The notes under the pieces were generated by a model. The model was not told the DNA's origin. It did not search any database and worked only from the letters and a program-made list of their open reading frames with translations. Positions 33,903 through 44,440 of a stretch of 64,000 bases of DNA are shown here, one piece after another. Within the stretch, counting starts at the first letter, position 1. Every line of letters begins with the position of its first letter. This DNA comes from Chiua virens (Eukaryota; Basidiomycota; Agaricomycetes; Boletales; Boletaceae): contig JAHNUO010000034.1 in the NCBI GenBank assembly GCA_019787685.1, positions 62,001 to 126,000 on the forward strand. The letters are read 5' to 3'. The translations under genes were made by a program, and so were the position numbers.

Positions 33903-34922
33903 ATGGTTAAATCCCTCTCTCTCACTCAGCAAAACACTATTCTTTCTTTGCTTGATGCTGGCCACTCTGGTAAAGCCATTGCCAAGCAAACTGGTCTCAG
34001 CCCTTCTGCTATATCCAAGCTTCGCTCCAAGAAGCATTCTACCCTTCCCAAAGCTATTGGAGGTCATCCTTCCAAGCTTTCTCCTGCCAACATTTGCCAT
34101 GCCCAGTACCTTATCACCTCTGGCAGAGCTGAAAATGCTGTCCAAGTGACCAGAGCTCTCTTCAATATCATCAATGAACCTCTCTCTGCCAGTACAGTTT
34201 GTCTTCATTTGAAGAAATCTGGTATGAAGGCTGTGGTCAAGTCCAAACACCCTATTCTCTCTGCTAGGCATCACAAGGCTCGTTTGGATTTTGCTTATGC
34301 CCACAAGGATTGGACTGTAGAGGACTGGAAGAAGGTAATATGGTCTGATGAGACCAAAATCAATCGCCTAGGGTCAGATGGGCGTAAATGGGCTTGGAAG
34401 AGGTCAGGTGAGGGGCTGAGTGATAGGCTGGTAAATGGGACCCTCAAGTTTGGGGGAGGTTCTCTGATGATGTGGGGCTGTATGACTTGGGAGGGTGTTG
34501 GATTTGCTTCCAAGATTGATGGTAGGATGGATGGGGACCTCTACCTTCAGATTTTGAAGGATGAGCTGAAGCAAACATTGGAGTATTATGGTTTCAATCC
34601 TCCTGATACCATCTTTCAGCAAGACAATGATCCCAAGCATACCTGCAAGAAGGTCAAGGAATGGCTAGAGGAGCAGGAATTTGATACCATGGGTTGGCCT
34701 GCACAGTCTCCTGACCTAAACCCTATAGAGCATCTCTGGGAATGGCTTAAAAGGAGGCTTGCAGAGCATGAAAACCCTCCTAATGGGATTCATGAGTTGT
34801 GGGAAAGAGTTCAGATGGAGTGGGAGAGGATACCAGTTGAGGAGTGTCAGAAATTGATTGAGAGCATGCCTAGGAGGGTTCAGGCAGTGCTTAAAGCCAA
34901 AGGAGGCTATACCAAGTACTAA
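33903..34922 (+). CDS. Tc1/mariner transposase (DD34E), intact
   Basis: 339 residues in one exon. The N-terminal helix-turn-helix region (LTQQNTILSLLDAGHSGKAI and SPSAISKLRSKK) binds the inverted repeats. The catalytic DDE domain shows D in VIWSDETKINRLG, D in IFQQDNDPKHT and E in SPDLNPIEHLWEWLKRR, with 34 residues between the last two, as in Tc1-type enzymes. No stop or frameshift is present and the ends are well preserved, so the element could be active. Base composition is more AT-rich than neighbouring genes, consistent with a recent arrival from elsewhere in the genome or from another lineage. Confidence 0.95.
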   Translation: MVKSLSLTQQNTILSLLDAGHSGKAIAKQTGLSPSAISKLRSKKHSTLPKAIGGHPSKLSPANICHAQYLITSGRAENAVQVTRALFNIINEPLSASTVCLHLKKSGMKAVVKSKHPILSARHHKARLDFAYAHKDWTVEDWKKVIWSDETKINRLGSDGRKWAWKRSGEGLSDRLVNGTLKFGGGSLMMWGCMTWEGVGFASKIDGRMDGDLYLQILKDELKQTLEYYGFNPPDTIFQQDNDPKHTCKKVKEWLEEQEFDTMGWPAQSPDLNPIEHLWEWLKRRLAEHENPPNGIHELWERVQMEWERIPVEECQKLIESMPRRVQAVLKAKGGYTKY

Positions 34923-34943
34923 TAATATCCAAATACCCTTGTG

Positions 34944-35165
34944 ATTTCAAAAGCTCAAAAACCCTTTCCATGACATGGCTATTTCAAAATGATCATATCT
35001 TAATGGCGTGTGAACCAAATCACATGATCTTGGGGGCTGATTTGTAGCTGAGAGTAAGTGCTATTTATAACTCCACCAAAGCTAAGCAAGATTCCCACAG
35101 TGTCTGGCAGTGCGCGAAGCGCACTGCAGTTGCGGTTAGTATGGAAAGGGTTTTTGAGGTCACTG
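34944..35165 (-). repeat. Right terminal inverted repeat of the Tc1/mariner element
   Basis: The partner of 33553-33774, in inverted orientation and with only a few mismatches, including the same internal palindrome and inner inverted segment. Confidence 0.9.
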
Positions 35166-35775
35166 TATGTTTATGTGCTATCGAGGCAGCGCCATTGGCC
35201 ATAAGACAACCCGGGAGGAAACGCGTTGTCTCCTTGATGACCGTGATGAGTTAGACAAAATTCCATTTGAATTGGAAAGCGAACAAACCTGGGAATATGA
35301 CAATGAGGAGCGCAGTGACATAGAGATGGACAACGAGGACGCAGAGGATGGGAACTTGATGGAAGATCCTGGAAACGAGGAGAACAATGGAATTGATAAT
35401 GAAGGAAGTGATGACGATTCAGAATTGGAGTCTGAAAGTGGTTCGACACTAATGGTGGACGAGGACCTTCTGGATGAGATGGACAAATTTGGCTATTCTG
35501 GTTTGGATCAGGTCGAGGAGAACAATGAGGATTCAGAGCAGGAGGGCGACCACCTTGGGGAGGACGGATTTGGTGCAGAGGATGGCGAGAACATTGACTG
35601 GGAATATGAGGAAGACAACTATGCACATGCCCATTTGTAACATCTAGTCACGGTAGCTGGTAGTTTGAAGGGCTCACAAGACTCGCCTACTAGCAAGATC
35701 ACGACGACAAATCCTTGCCGGGGCCAGCTGTAGGCTCAGACCATACTTAGGTAATACAGTAGCATATCCAACATT

Positions 35776-35848
35776 GGTCCTATGGATCAGTGGTAAAGCT
35801 TGGGGTATAGGTTGAATTAGGTGCCAAGTTCGATTCCTACCAAGCGAT
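35776..35848 (+). other. tRNA-like sequence with Pol III A and B boxes
   Basis: An A-box-like tggatcagtgg (35783-35793) and B-box-like agttcgattcc (35827-35837) are spaced as in tRNA genes. The acceptor stem and the T stem do not pair well, so this is not a functional tRNA. It could be a tRNA-derived SINE fragment. Confidence 0.4.
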
Positions 35849-35884
35849 TTATTTTTCTCGTGCTGCTGTGATCATCAAGATGTT

Positions 35885-36110
35885 GGATGGGCCTTGCAAT
35901 GCCTTGCAATGCCTTGCGAGACTCGTTGGGCTATCGGGGATCACAAGGCACATACAGATTGGCCCTGAAATGCCTTGCCATGCCTTTCAAGACATAGCCA
36001 GACCGGCACAGGCTGGCATGGCCTTATATGGCCTTGTGGGAGCTGGACAAATTTGCTGATGGCACCCAACGAGCCAAAGCAATTCAAACATGGCAAGATT
36101 CTTGGAATTC
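35885..36110. repeat. Right subterminal repeats of the Plavaka element
   Basis: Repeated gccttgcaatgccttgc, tgccttgccatgcc and ggccttatatggccttg motifs mirror those at 17205-17430 and mark the right end of the host transposon. Confidence 0.5.
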
Positions 36111-37559
36111 TTGGCCATGGCGGTGGGTAGCTCCAAGTCCGTGTCTTTGCGAGTCATGCTGCTTGAGATATGATTTGTTCAAATGGATCCTCAGGCAGTG
36201 GTGTTGGAATGATTAGTGAAGATGTATAGTAGTTGTCAATCGGAGCACGATTGAGTTCCATCATTTTATGTAATGACCGCTCCAAGCCCAAAAAAGTGCA
36301 AACGATATTTCTTTTGTCTGATCCACCATTCCAGCGCAACGCACTTCGATGCTCGGCATTCTAGCTGAGATTACCTATCGTTCGAGTCGGCAAGTGCGAG
36401 ATCCTGACTGCCCGGATAAAATTGACGCATTCGCTGGTCAAGCAGGTGAGTTGCGAGAGCACGTCCTAGCTGCAAGCTTGACTGCCATTGACCAGATCAC
36501 TGGCAGTAACCTCTACCCGTACCGTCAGGGTCGTTTGCACATGACTTTTGGAGTGGAATGAAATGGCGAAGGGTTTGAACGATATAGAGCTCTCGCTCCC
36601 GATGTCGTCTTCCTCGTTACAGCTTGACTGTTTTTTGTCCCAAGTTACAAGCGTCATTTCACAGGTACTACGCCTTTCCTGTTGCCAGTGAATCACTCGA
36701 GCAATTACTGGCCGTCATCCGCTCAACAACCCAACCAAACTTCAGATATGATCACCGCTACACCTCGTCTCGTCGCTACCATCCTCGACAAAGCAAGAAT
36801 CGTCGCTGCCACCTAACCCGCTACCGGTGGCGCTTCAGTTGCTGATCACTCTCGCGTCCACATCACGTTCGAACGTATCGGCGCTACTTGACCTTGCAGA
36901 TCCACTCCTTCGATTTGTCGCCATCCATCCTCGCTTACCTCGCCACGATGCTCCTGACATACACTCCTCAGTTCTACGTCACGTTCGCTTCGTATAGTTT
37001 CTATGCTCAAATTGCTGCGGTAAGCCTATCTTACATCGACTCTATGAACGCGTTTCCCTCATTCTCGTATCTTCACAGCTTCGGGTATTCTCTGACAAAA
37101 AAGCGCTCCAGGGACCTTCAATTCGAGTCACGATTTCACGCAGTGAGAAGCGTTCCCAACCTTGATTACCTGAACAATCAAACGGTCGCGGTCGCTTCGT
37201 CGTGGTTACACGAATGTTGTACCAAGATGAGGTCGTTGCAACGAAGACGTCTCTCACTATCAGGGCGATGGTAATCACAAAAAAAATCGTGCACACCCTG
37301 CGACGCTGATATCACTTGTTTCGTCTTTTTTAACATCTGAATCGTTTCATGACACTTATAAGACGCGCGTGCGATTGTGTTGGGTTCGTCTTGCTCTCAC
37401 CTCATGTCTAGTACGGGTGCTGGTTAGTTGACGCCTGTTATAGATCTATGTTACTCTCCTTTCTACCTTGACCAGCATGCTACGGCAATGCATAAGTGTA
37501 CTCTTGTGCAAAGAGCAGCTCAGTCGTTGACAACGGACGTGACTGGAACAACGGACTAC
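36111..37559. other. Region without a supported gene
   Basis: Several open frames exist (for example near 36888-37274) but none has recognisable motifs or consistent codon use. Nothing can be assigned. Confidence 0.4.
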
Positions 37560-38520
37560 ATTTTTATTGCTCTCCAACATCGAACTGATGCCGGACAATA
37601 GCGGAAATACATCATCGTCGACCACTACAAGAAGACAGATAGACACGATCCTCCAAACGGCAGCAGATATTCAAGGAGAACAAGAACGACATCACGATTC
37701 CTCAGCCTGGGATACCGATATTAGCCCCTGCGATGGCTGCGTGCGCAAAAAGTGTGGTGCCACCTTTGTTCTCCCTGGAGCCGATACGTATGAGTGACAT
37801 TATGCATCAGGATTCAGAACAAAACCTTTGTGTCACTTGACTCACTTCGACTTCTCCCCCGGTTTGTATCCAAACAAAGAATCCACATACGCGACCTTCC
37901 AAGTCCAAGTCGAAGAAGGCAAGTTATGCACTATTCTTCCAAGATATGATTGACGAAAGTTGACTGGTTTGAACCAACGTTCGTCGACCCTCGGACTTCG
38001 ACTCCGTTGCCTGTGTCCGTCATGTGTCAACCCAGAATAAGGACAAGTCACTCAAACTTACCAGCCACGATGAATTTAGGGTGTGCTTTAGCACTACTTG
38101 CACCAGCACACATCCAACGGTTCTGACCTGATTCGTTTCATCGACTGTAGTGTTAGCGACTAAACGATCGCGGTGAGCCCTACAATCACGAATCGACAAT
38201 GGAGATGAAAGGTGACACCAACCTGAAGAGTCCATAGACCAGAGGCGTGCCGATGTGGAGACGAGAACGCCGAGAACGACGGGTATATAACATTATCTTT
38301 GTGCAGGCTAGCCCGATGCCAGTGATGTAGCGCGCGTACTCCTTAATAGGGCAAGGCCAGTGGTCAGAGGACGGCATGGTAGGCGTCAACGAGGTCGGGA
38401 TTTTCATGTACGGTGAGAAGCAAGAAAAAGTCTAGCAGGACGACAACGAAAAAAAGGGCGTGAAAACGGTGGGTTCGCTTGACAAGTCGAGGGGTACGTA
38501 TACCTTTGCATACAGCTCTC
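37560..38520 (-). CDS. Unrecognised gene-like unit, copy B of a segmental duplicate
   Basis: This is the diverged relative of 15840-16960. Minus-strand ATG at 38407 begins MKIPTSLTPTMPSSDHWPCP and continues through IKEYARYITGIGLA, an apparent first exon. A GTTGGT... intron and later a GGTAAGTTTGAG donor are visible, and a downstream block encodes SVGSRENKGGTTLFAHAAIA, matching copy A. A TGA splits the last block in the most likely frame, so copy B may also be damaged or my splice model may be wrong. No domain is recognised. Confidence 0.35.
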
Positions 38521-39513
38521 ACTGGTATGTATGTCCGAGAATTCCAATGTCTGTACTATTCCGGGCCAGCGGTCGAAATGTACAAATTGGCGTGCGCAGA
38601 AAGCAAGTCATTCCTTGTGTGTAATGCACTGTAGAGGTGATCGAAGCAGCGAACACTGGCAAGGCTACTTTGGCAAATCCCTTACAGTACCCAGTTTCAT
38701 GACTCAAGTACTCACCGGGCCTCATCGCCGTTGATGACTAACGAGTTATCGGTGGAGGCCAGCGAGTTTAGAGCATTACATTCAGCCCACTGTCGGCAGG
38801 GCAAGGAAGTTCAGAATTCCAAACGCACTAGTACTCTGGCACTGGCAGTGCCGCCGCATCGGATAGTAGTCTTATCCTTGCGAGTACCCAAAGGTACAGA
38901 CTCTTCGGGTCTTTCCCTGCAGACCGGATGACCTAGCGGCGACGCTCCGGGCCTGACTGCTGTTATACGAAAGTGAGGTTGATAAAGCGGAAACGTCCCT
39001 CGTTGTCATGGTAGTAATCCCACCGCTCAATGACACAACCCGCGACATTGACGTAGAAATTTACCGGTCACGGGTGCTTCTATCCAATATCGATCAGTTC
39101 ACAATCAACGATCATCAGATATAGACATCCAGACCAATCGATATTTTACTCAGCGGCCGAGTTTTCCGATACACAAATCATACGTAAAGATTGAATTGCC
39201 ATATAAGACCGAGGCAAGCCGCAAACCACACGCCATGAAACTGCATGCATAGTCGTGCACGCAATCCCCGAGGGCATGTATCGTGGAGGAGTGAGTCAGT
39301 GCTTCAGTAGCCAGCAACCAAGGGATATGGTTGCAAATCGTCTATAAAAAAAAACACGTCAAGAAGTCTAGATCCTATACATACATTCCCCCATTATCGC
39401 CGCGGCGTCAACCCGTCATCAACCGAAAATTCGAGACAGATCGTCGCCGAGGAAAACAATCAACGATCACAGGATCTTCATTCTGACGAGAAAAGAAAAA
39501 TTGAGTGAGCGGC
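38521..39513. other. Intergenic region, no gene seen
   Basis: No open frame with recognisable content. The right part probably holds the 3' UTR of the F-box gene. Confidence 0.4.
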
Positions 39514-40659
39514 TCAATCGACAGATGAACCTCGACTTCGGTTCGCGTCTAGACTTACCACCCAGAAGGGCACTTCCGATATTACCACCTCTACACCCCT
39601 CTCCTCACACCGCGTTTTCAGCAAGGCAAAGTCACGTAAACCCTGCGAGTCTTCGTCGCACGTAACCATGCGCAACTTGGGTAAGACCTCAATTGTATCG
39701 AGAATGGGATTCAGAGTGCTCCTGGAGGCGTGTCTCGGATTTCGAAACGACAAATGCTCGATCGTTTGTGGGATGGCAGATGCGAGCGGGACAAAAATAG
39801 GAATGGTGTAAATGACCAATTCCTCGAGACGTATGCATTGGCGCAGAAACGCCGCCGACTCGGTGCTGAAATGGAGCAAGCGAAGCGAGCGCAGGTGTGG
39901 GGCATGTGCTGTCAGAATTTCTCTCCCTTCAATACCCGGGAAATCGCGTAGGTCCAGAATACGAAGCGTGGAGGCAGAGGAGCCGAGGAGCCAAGCAAGA
40001 ACTGCCGGTTGGGGAATACGTGAGAGCGAGAGATCGTATAATGAAACGCATGCGGGAGGCCGCTGGGCGGTGTCATTACCCGCATTGCCTTTCAGCTGGC
40101 GGAAGACCGGCGTCTCTGCAGGGTGTCGCCACGGCCAAGCAGCAATCTCCGTCCCGATCTTCAAGAAGCGTATGTGTGGCCATATGCCAAGCAGCTGAAA
40201 CAGCACCGGCGATTGTACGCCACAATCGAGGAGATTGAGCGCTCTGATGCCTTGCCCTGCGTGCTTGAGCTTGGCAAGTGCGAACTGGTCGAACTCGTGT
40301 AAGCCAAAAACGCTCAGGGTGAGCTCGTACACCCTGGGACAGGATTGCAGCACTTCTGTGAAGACTTCTGGTTGGCATTTGTCGTTCAAAATCCCCCAGA
40401 CAGATATGTCGAGAGATCGAACAGCATCACCCATCGGATTACCGCGGCTTGCGGACGACCTGAGTGCAGTTTGGAAGGATAAGATTGTAGGCGCTTGCAA
40501 TCTGGTGGTCTTGCGGAAGAGAAGGGATTGTGCGGGTACGGACCATAGAGTGCAAACAAGGGAACAGTTTGCAAGGAGGGCGTGATCGGGGGATCCGGTG
40601 GGCGTGTAGTAGACATGCTCGAGGATAGCAAAGACGAGCTCTGGTGGAAGATCTGACAT
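39514..40659 (-). CDS. F-box protein with leucine-rich C-terminal region
   Basis: MSDLPPELVFAILEHVYY at the start is a classic F-box, which binds Skp1 in SCF ubiquitin ligases. CSLVCTLWSVPAQSLLFR completes it. The remaining roughly 330 residues are leucine-rich and irregularly repeated (LRILDLRDFPGIEGREIL, LEELVIYTIPIFVPLASA), as in substrate-binding F-box proteins of Agaricomycetes. The ATG at 40659 is preferred over the one 18 codons upstream because it places the F-box at the N-terminus. The 3' end is uncertain: a GTAAGT donor right after PFWV could splice to an acceptor near 39470 and replace the last 20 residues. Confidence 0.8.
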   Translation of the reverse strand: MSDLPPELVFAILEHVYYTPTGSPDHALLANCSLVCTLWSVPAQSLLFRKTTRLQAPTILSFQTALRSSASRGNPMGDAVRSLDISVWGILNDKCQPEVFTEVLQSCPRVYELTLSVFGLHEFDQFALAKLKHAGQGIRALNLLDCGVQSPVLFQLLGIWPHIRFLKIGTEIAAWPWRHPAETPVFRQLKGNAGNDTAQRPPACVSLYDLSLSRIPQPAVLAWLLGSSASTLRILDLRDFPGIEGREILTAHAPHLRSLRLLHFSTESAAFLRQCIRLEELVIYTIPIFVPLASAIPQTIEHLSFRNPRHASRSTLNPILDTIEVLPKLRMVTCDEDSQGLRDFALLKTRCEERGVEVVISEVPFWVVSLDANRSRGSSVD

Positions 40660-41428
40660 ATGGAGGCGGAGAATTCTATCGAGAATTGACCCTGGTAATG
40701 TTCTTGAAACCACAGTCTGTCAGATCGGTGTCTTGAATTCGTGTTGATGACTCACTGCGGTGACCCCATGGAAATTCCGAGGTCGTATGTACGTACGTAG
40801 AGTCGTGTCACTGCGCAGCAGGCCTGATTGTAATTGTATGAGCTACCAAGGAAAAGAAGTTGAACTTCCAACAAGTAATATACCTGTCAGAGAACTTATA
40901 TACGTCACGCGGGTTCGAGCAGTGGAGGAGGAAGAAGTACTTGTAACTTAGCGACGGTTGCCAAATTTAATTCCCACAACATCCACGATTAGAACTTGTT
41001 CAATGAACACTACGATCATGATCAAACTTTGCATTCACTATAACTTACCATCCGGGAACTTACACGTATCAATAGAAAGGTACTAGATAGAAATCTCTCA
41101 CTCCACAGGCATTTCTTGAAGCATGGGGACTTCTCACAAGTCACAAGACCCCCCAAGCCCCGAGATGAAGACTTATCAAGATGGGCGGCCCGAATCATGC
41201 CCACGTTCAGTCAGGTTCTGATGTTCTCATTCATGATGAACTTGTCCTTTGTACGTTGACTTCATAACGTATGTATTGATTGTTCGACTCTCTTGGGACA
41301 TCACTCCCTCTATTTAAGGACCGATGAAATGATTTATCACTTCTCTTCGGTCGCCTCCACCGGTATAAATCCACCTTGTGATAACCGCTCGTTCCCGCAA
41401 ATTTTTCATCTTGTTCTCTTTCGACACG
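40660..41428. other. Divergent intergenic region
   Basis: Lies between the opposed starts of the F-box gene and the membrane-protein gene. No gene is seen. Confidence 0.4.
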
Positions 41429-42243
41429 ATGGCTCCTCTGGAAGGGCCTGTTGCTATCGCCGCCTTGGCCGATGCTGTTTTGTTAGGCTGCGTTATCGTG
41501 CAGTCATGTATGTACTTCAAGAATTCCGAAAGAAAGGTGTGGTTGTTAACCATTCTGGTGAGTCCACAGCCAAAGAAATCGTTACTTGTGCTGACAGATG
41601 GTCCACCAGGTTTCACTGATTCTGTCAGTAAAATCGAACCCGATGTCGAGTGACCAATACCTAATACACTATCTAAATGCTAGGCTTCTTTTGCTCTCCC
41701 ATCTCAGTTGTATGGCTGCTTGGCTTTGGGCAAGCATGCAAGCCGACATTGCAAATATATCCGTGCCCGGTTTCGCCACCATCCTCTTTGGACTCTCCAG
41801 CGTGTTTGGTGCCGTGATCTTACTGTTTGAGCGAGTGAGTCTCCATCCTTCCATCTCCTATCTCGTTGACAGAAAATTCTTTCCAGTTTTTCTTTTCTTA
41901 TCGCATTCTGAAAGAGACCAACAACCACCTTTTAGCATTCGCATTCTTTATTTTGTGTATATTCTCGTTCACCGCTGGTGTGGGTGCAGCGAGTGTATTC
42001 TTCATGAACGCAACTGCCGATATAACGAGCCAACTCGGCGGTAAATGGATATTCCCCCTCATGATCATCTCTGGGCTAGTCTGTGACATGGCGATTAGCA
42101 TTGCGGCCGCGTATTGTCTTAGATCTCAGATCCCGACAGACATCACAGAGTGCGTGGTTCGTCTCTTAATCGATACCATGGGCCAACTGTCTTCACAGCG
42201 CAATGGGGCGCGTCACCCGTTTGTTCCACTTCCTCGCTGGTGA
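41429..42243 (+). CDS. DUF6534-like multi-pass membrane protein, possibly incomplete
   Basis: Exon 1 (41429-41557, 43 codons) starts MAPLEGPVAIAALADAVLLG, the characteristic N-terminus of a large Agaricomycete family of seven-helix membrane proteins with DUF6534. Hydrophobic segments follow: LLLLSHLSCMAAWLWASM, ILFGLSSVFGAVILLFE, LLAFAFFILCIFSFTAGVGA and IFPLMIISGLVCDMAISIAA. The usual final domain after the last helix (NTLL/LNSR-type ending) is not evident, and frames around 41600-41720 do not join cleanly. Possible further exons occur to about 42480. It is either a divergent member or a decaying copy. Function of the family is unknown. Confidence 0.55.
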
Positions 42244-43575
42244 GTCTTCCCAAGAGCCATTGACCTTGACTGATTCGGGTTATAGAAACCGGCTGTGTGA
42301 CTAGGTAAGTTTGGTACATCATTGATCCGAAGGATGTAGAATGAATCATTTTCCCTCGTTGCTTAATAGCCTCTTTGGCCTTGTCACCGTCATCGTCGTG
42401 AGTATTTCACCCACCTCCCTGAAAAACACTCCTGATGTGGTCGCAGTATTGGCCGACGAGATCGAACCGTAAGTTCTGCATAGCTTTTTAAGCAACTGAG
42501 CCGCCGACATAACCCACCCCCGAGCTTCAGTTGCCTGGATCAGTTTGTTCGTATCCATGCCTGGAGGTGCGTACTCTGGATATCTCACTGTAGCTAGTGC
42601 TGATCATCCGGTATCAACGACACCCAGTATTCGCGAACGCCTTCCTCGCTGCGTCAGTCACAATTCTCGCCTCACGCAACGCCACAACTAATCGACCCGT
42701 TATTCATCAGTCTCAATTCTCGTTCGCAACTCTGCGATGACATTACGCATCAACGTCGGTTCGGGATTGGTGAGGAACTCATTGATAGTACCGTCAAGAG
42801 GGTACGTCTCATTTCCTTTTCCATACATCGGGGTTTCTGATACGTTATTCCAGCAACCTATCATGATCGCCATTTCTCATAGAGTAGAGAAACACTCTGA
42901 GAAGAACCCGGTCTAGGGACACCTATCATCGGGTTGTACGTCCAGTAATCGTTGTATTACCCAAGTGTCCTTCTGATCGTTCAAAATTGTGGTACGTTGA
43001 AAATAGTGTTCACGCGGTCATCAGGTCCAACTTTTATACCAGATATGCGATGTATTGGCTCCTCTTGTAAATATCGAGGATACGACTACCCACCTTCATG
43101 GAGGTCTGGTCTCAAAGAACATTTGTTTCATTGCTTATCTCAGTGGGACGCATCACGTCCCGCCGCTTCCTACTTCTTGTCGCTCCTTTGGTATTTTGGT
43201 TCTTGCAACGTCTGTCTCTACGTGGTCTTGTGCAATTAGGATGTGTTCATGATTTGGGATCGACAGTGGATCACAGGACAAATAGCGTTCGTCACAAATA
43301 AACATGGTGCGATGATCGCTTCGCAGACATGAGAGCGAACATTTAGACGTTCGGGTCCGAAAATTTGGGCCAACGATACTCGCCTGTGGTTCTTAAAGAT
43401 CACACTTACCATTCAACGTGGTACCATGCGTTTCCAAATCATCGTAATCATGTTTTGATGAAGCCACAGCCAAAGAAGTTGAATCTAAGTTGTGAGTGGG
43501 ACGGGGTTATGATGCACTAACATCAGTAATCTCGCAATCAAACCCGTACCCTGACAAGCGCAGCATCGCTAGTAA
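42244..43575. other. Region without a supported gene
   Basis: May contain 3' remnants of the DUF6534-like gene up to about 42480. The rest has only short open frames without motifs. Confidence 0.4.
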
Positions 43576-44342
43576 CTATGGTATGCTCTGTTCGCGGACA
43601 GGTGTTGCCTCTTTTTTAGTTAATGCATGTAAATCTTGCTCTATTGACAACACATGGTCAGCAAAACAAGGCACCTACGCGGACAAGAACGGACACTCAC
43701 GCATCCCCCAGATATGATTCCTTAGATCAAGGAATTCTGCAGGGCGAAACGCTTAGGCTTGGTCACAAACACGCGTGAGATAACATACCTATGTGCAAAC
43801 CGTCATACAACTTTTTCGCTTCTGCCCGAACACGCGACAGGTCATCCTTGCTAGCCGAGTTATGTGAGAGGGCCTTCAAATCCTTTTCCACCGCTTCGAT
43901 CCTCCGCACATGTGCAGTCACCTATGAGAAACCAAGTGAGAGAAGGGTTGGCGCATTAGATTCAACTTGTTACTGTACCTTGGCAGTGCTGGCTTGAAGT
44001 TCTTCTACGCTGGCCTGTAACGCCGCTGAGGCAGCCTTGTATTCGTCGAGGAGGTGGTACGCAGCATACGCAGACGCGAGCGAGAAACCGAACAGGAAGC
44101 CGATGATCCTGTACCAGCCGTTGTTAGTACCTACAAGACCGCTAAATACTAGCAGTGCAAAACCCGTACCCGCCGCGGAACCCGCCGACGGGTCGTTTTG
44201 GACTGGAGACTGTTCCGAGATTGGGCGAGGGTGTGGAAGTGTCGTTGTGGAGGATGGGTGAGGTGGAAAGGTGTCTTGTTTGGGTTCTTGCGCACTGTAC
44301 GAAGTTTCGTGAGACAGAGAGGCAGCGCAACGTCGAGGCCAT
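43576..44342 (-). CDS. Conserved mitochondrial membrane protein
   Basis: Five exons (44342-44170, 44108-43979, 43921-43789, 43736-43701, 43640-43576) sum to 537 nt, giving 178 residues. The first 40 residues (MASTLRCLSVSRNFVQCA, then RHLSTSPIL) form a typical mitochondrial presequence. A single hydrophobic helix follows (IIGFLFGFSLASAYAAYHLL), then a coiled-coil region (LQASVEELQASTAKV through RRIEAVEKDLKALSHN). The end, LYDGLHIEFLDLRNHIWGMQ, looks conserved among fungi. It is probably in the inner membrane, and no enzyme motif is present. Intron 1 contains a good CTAAC branch point. It is divergent from POP1 with 98 bp between starts. Confidence 0.75.
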
Positions 44343-44440
44343 CGTGGTCGTGGTGAATGGTGTTGGTGGTTCGGCGTTAGCCGGTCAAGCCAGACGCGAC
44401 CTTTGACCAAACCACCGCGACTGCGACGACGCCGGTGTCG

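Larger units (their letters stand above)
33553..35165 (+). mobile_element. Tc1/mariner transposon with long terminal inverted repeats
   Basis: A 1613-bp element starting cagtgacctcaaaaaccc and ending with its complement, flanked by TA on both sides (33551-33552 and 35166-35167). One intact transposase gene lies between 222-bp inverted repeats. It interrupts the last coding part of the Plavaka transposase between FVDRD and MFMCYRG, and the two halves are in the same frame if the element and one TA are ignored. Confidence 0.95.
21028..35640 (+). pseudogene. Plavaka-type transposase, split by two transposon insertions
   Basis: The start MIQCPHCRVEVQPRGL has a C2H2-like CPHC...H zinc finger. Later exons carry landmarks of this family: PEYHPSGRAKQPSRLP, a conserved ADGWHETSLEIPLPCQGV block, LKFLGRCPCPRC-like (MKFLGRCPCPRCFIAKKK), DFMHEFELGVWK, PTFGRDTIRKF and ELEHRRVKQFYAQTNK. 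A 52-nt intron (24272-24323) leads to HLLSRLSGREYDGDE, where the gypsy element enters. The frame resumes at 32975 (MFTARERNMVSF) and runs to FVDRD, where the Tc1 element enters at 33553. It resumes at 35168 and ends in an acidic tail at 35640. A TGA at 22038-22040 is in frame within an otherwise conserved exon. The protein is inactive as it stands. Confidence 0.8.
17200..36110 (+). mobile_element. Plavaka-type (CACTA-like) DNA transposon, nested host element
   Basis: The element carries a Plavaka-family transposase on the plus strand and a divergent DUF6698-like gene on the minus strand. Both ends are dense in short motifs of the form (c)aaggccttgcaagg, a subterminal-repeat arrangement typical of CACTA-like transposons. 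Its limits are approximate because no perfect terminal repeats were found. It is interrupted by a Ty3/gypsy element (24394-32969) and a Tc1/mariner element (33553-35165). Without those insertions it would be about 8.7 kb. The transposase frame is conserved across both insertion points, so both insertions are younger than the host element. Confidence 0.75.

Noticed and set aside
35776..35848. Functional tRNA gene
   Set aside because: Acceptor and T stems do not pair and no clear anticodon arm can be drawn. Kept only as a tRNA-like relic.
36888..37274. 128-codon open frame
   Set aside because: No motif, no splice context, and codon use is unlike neighbouring genes.
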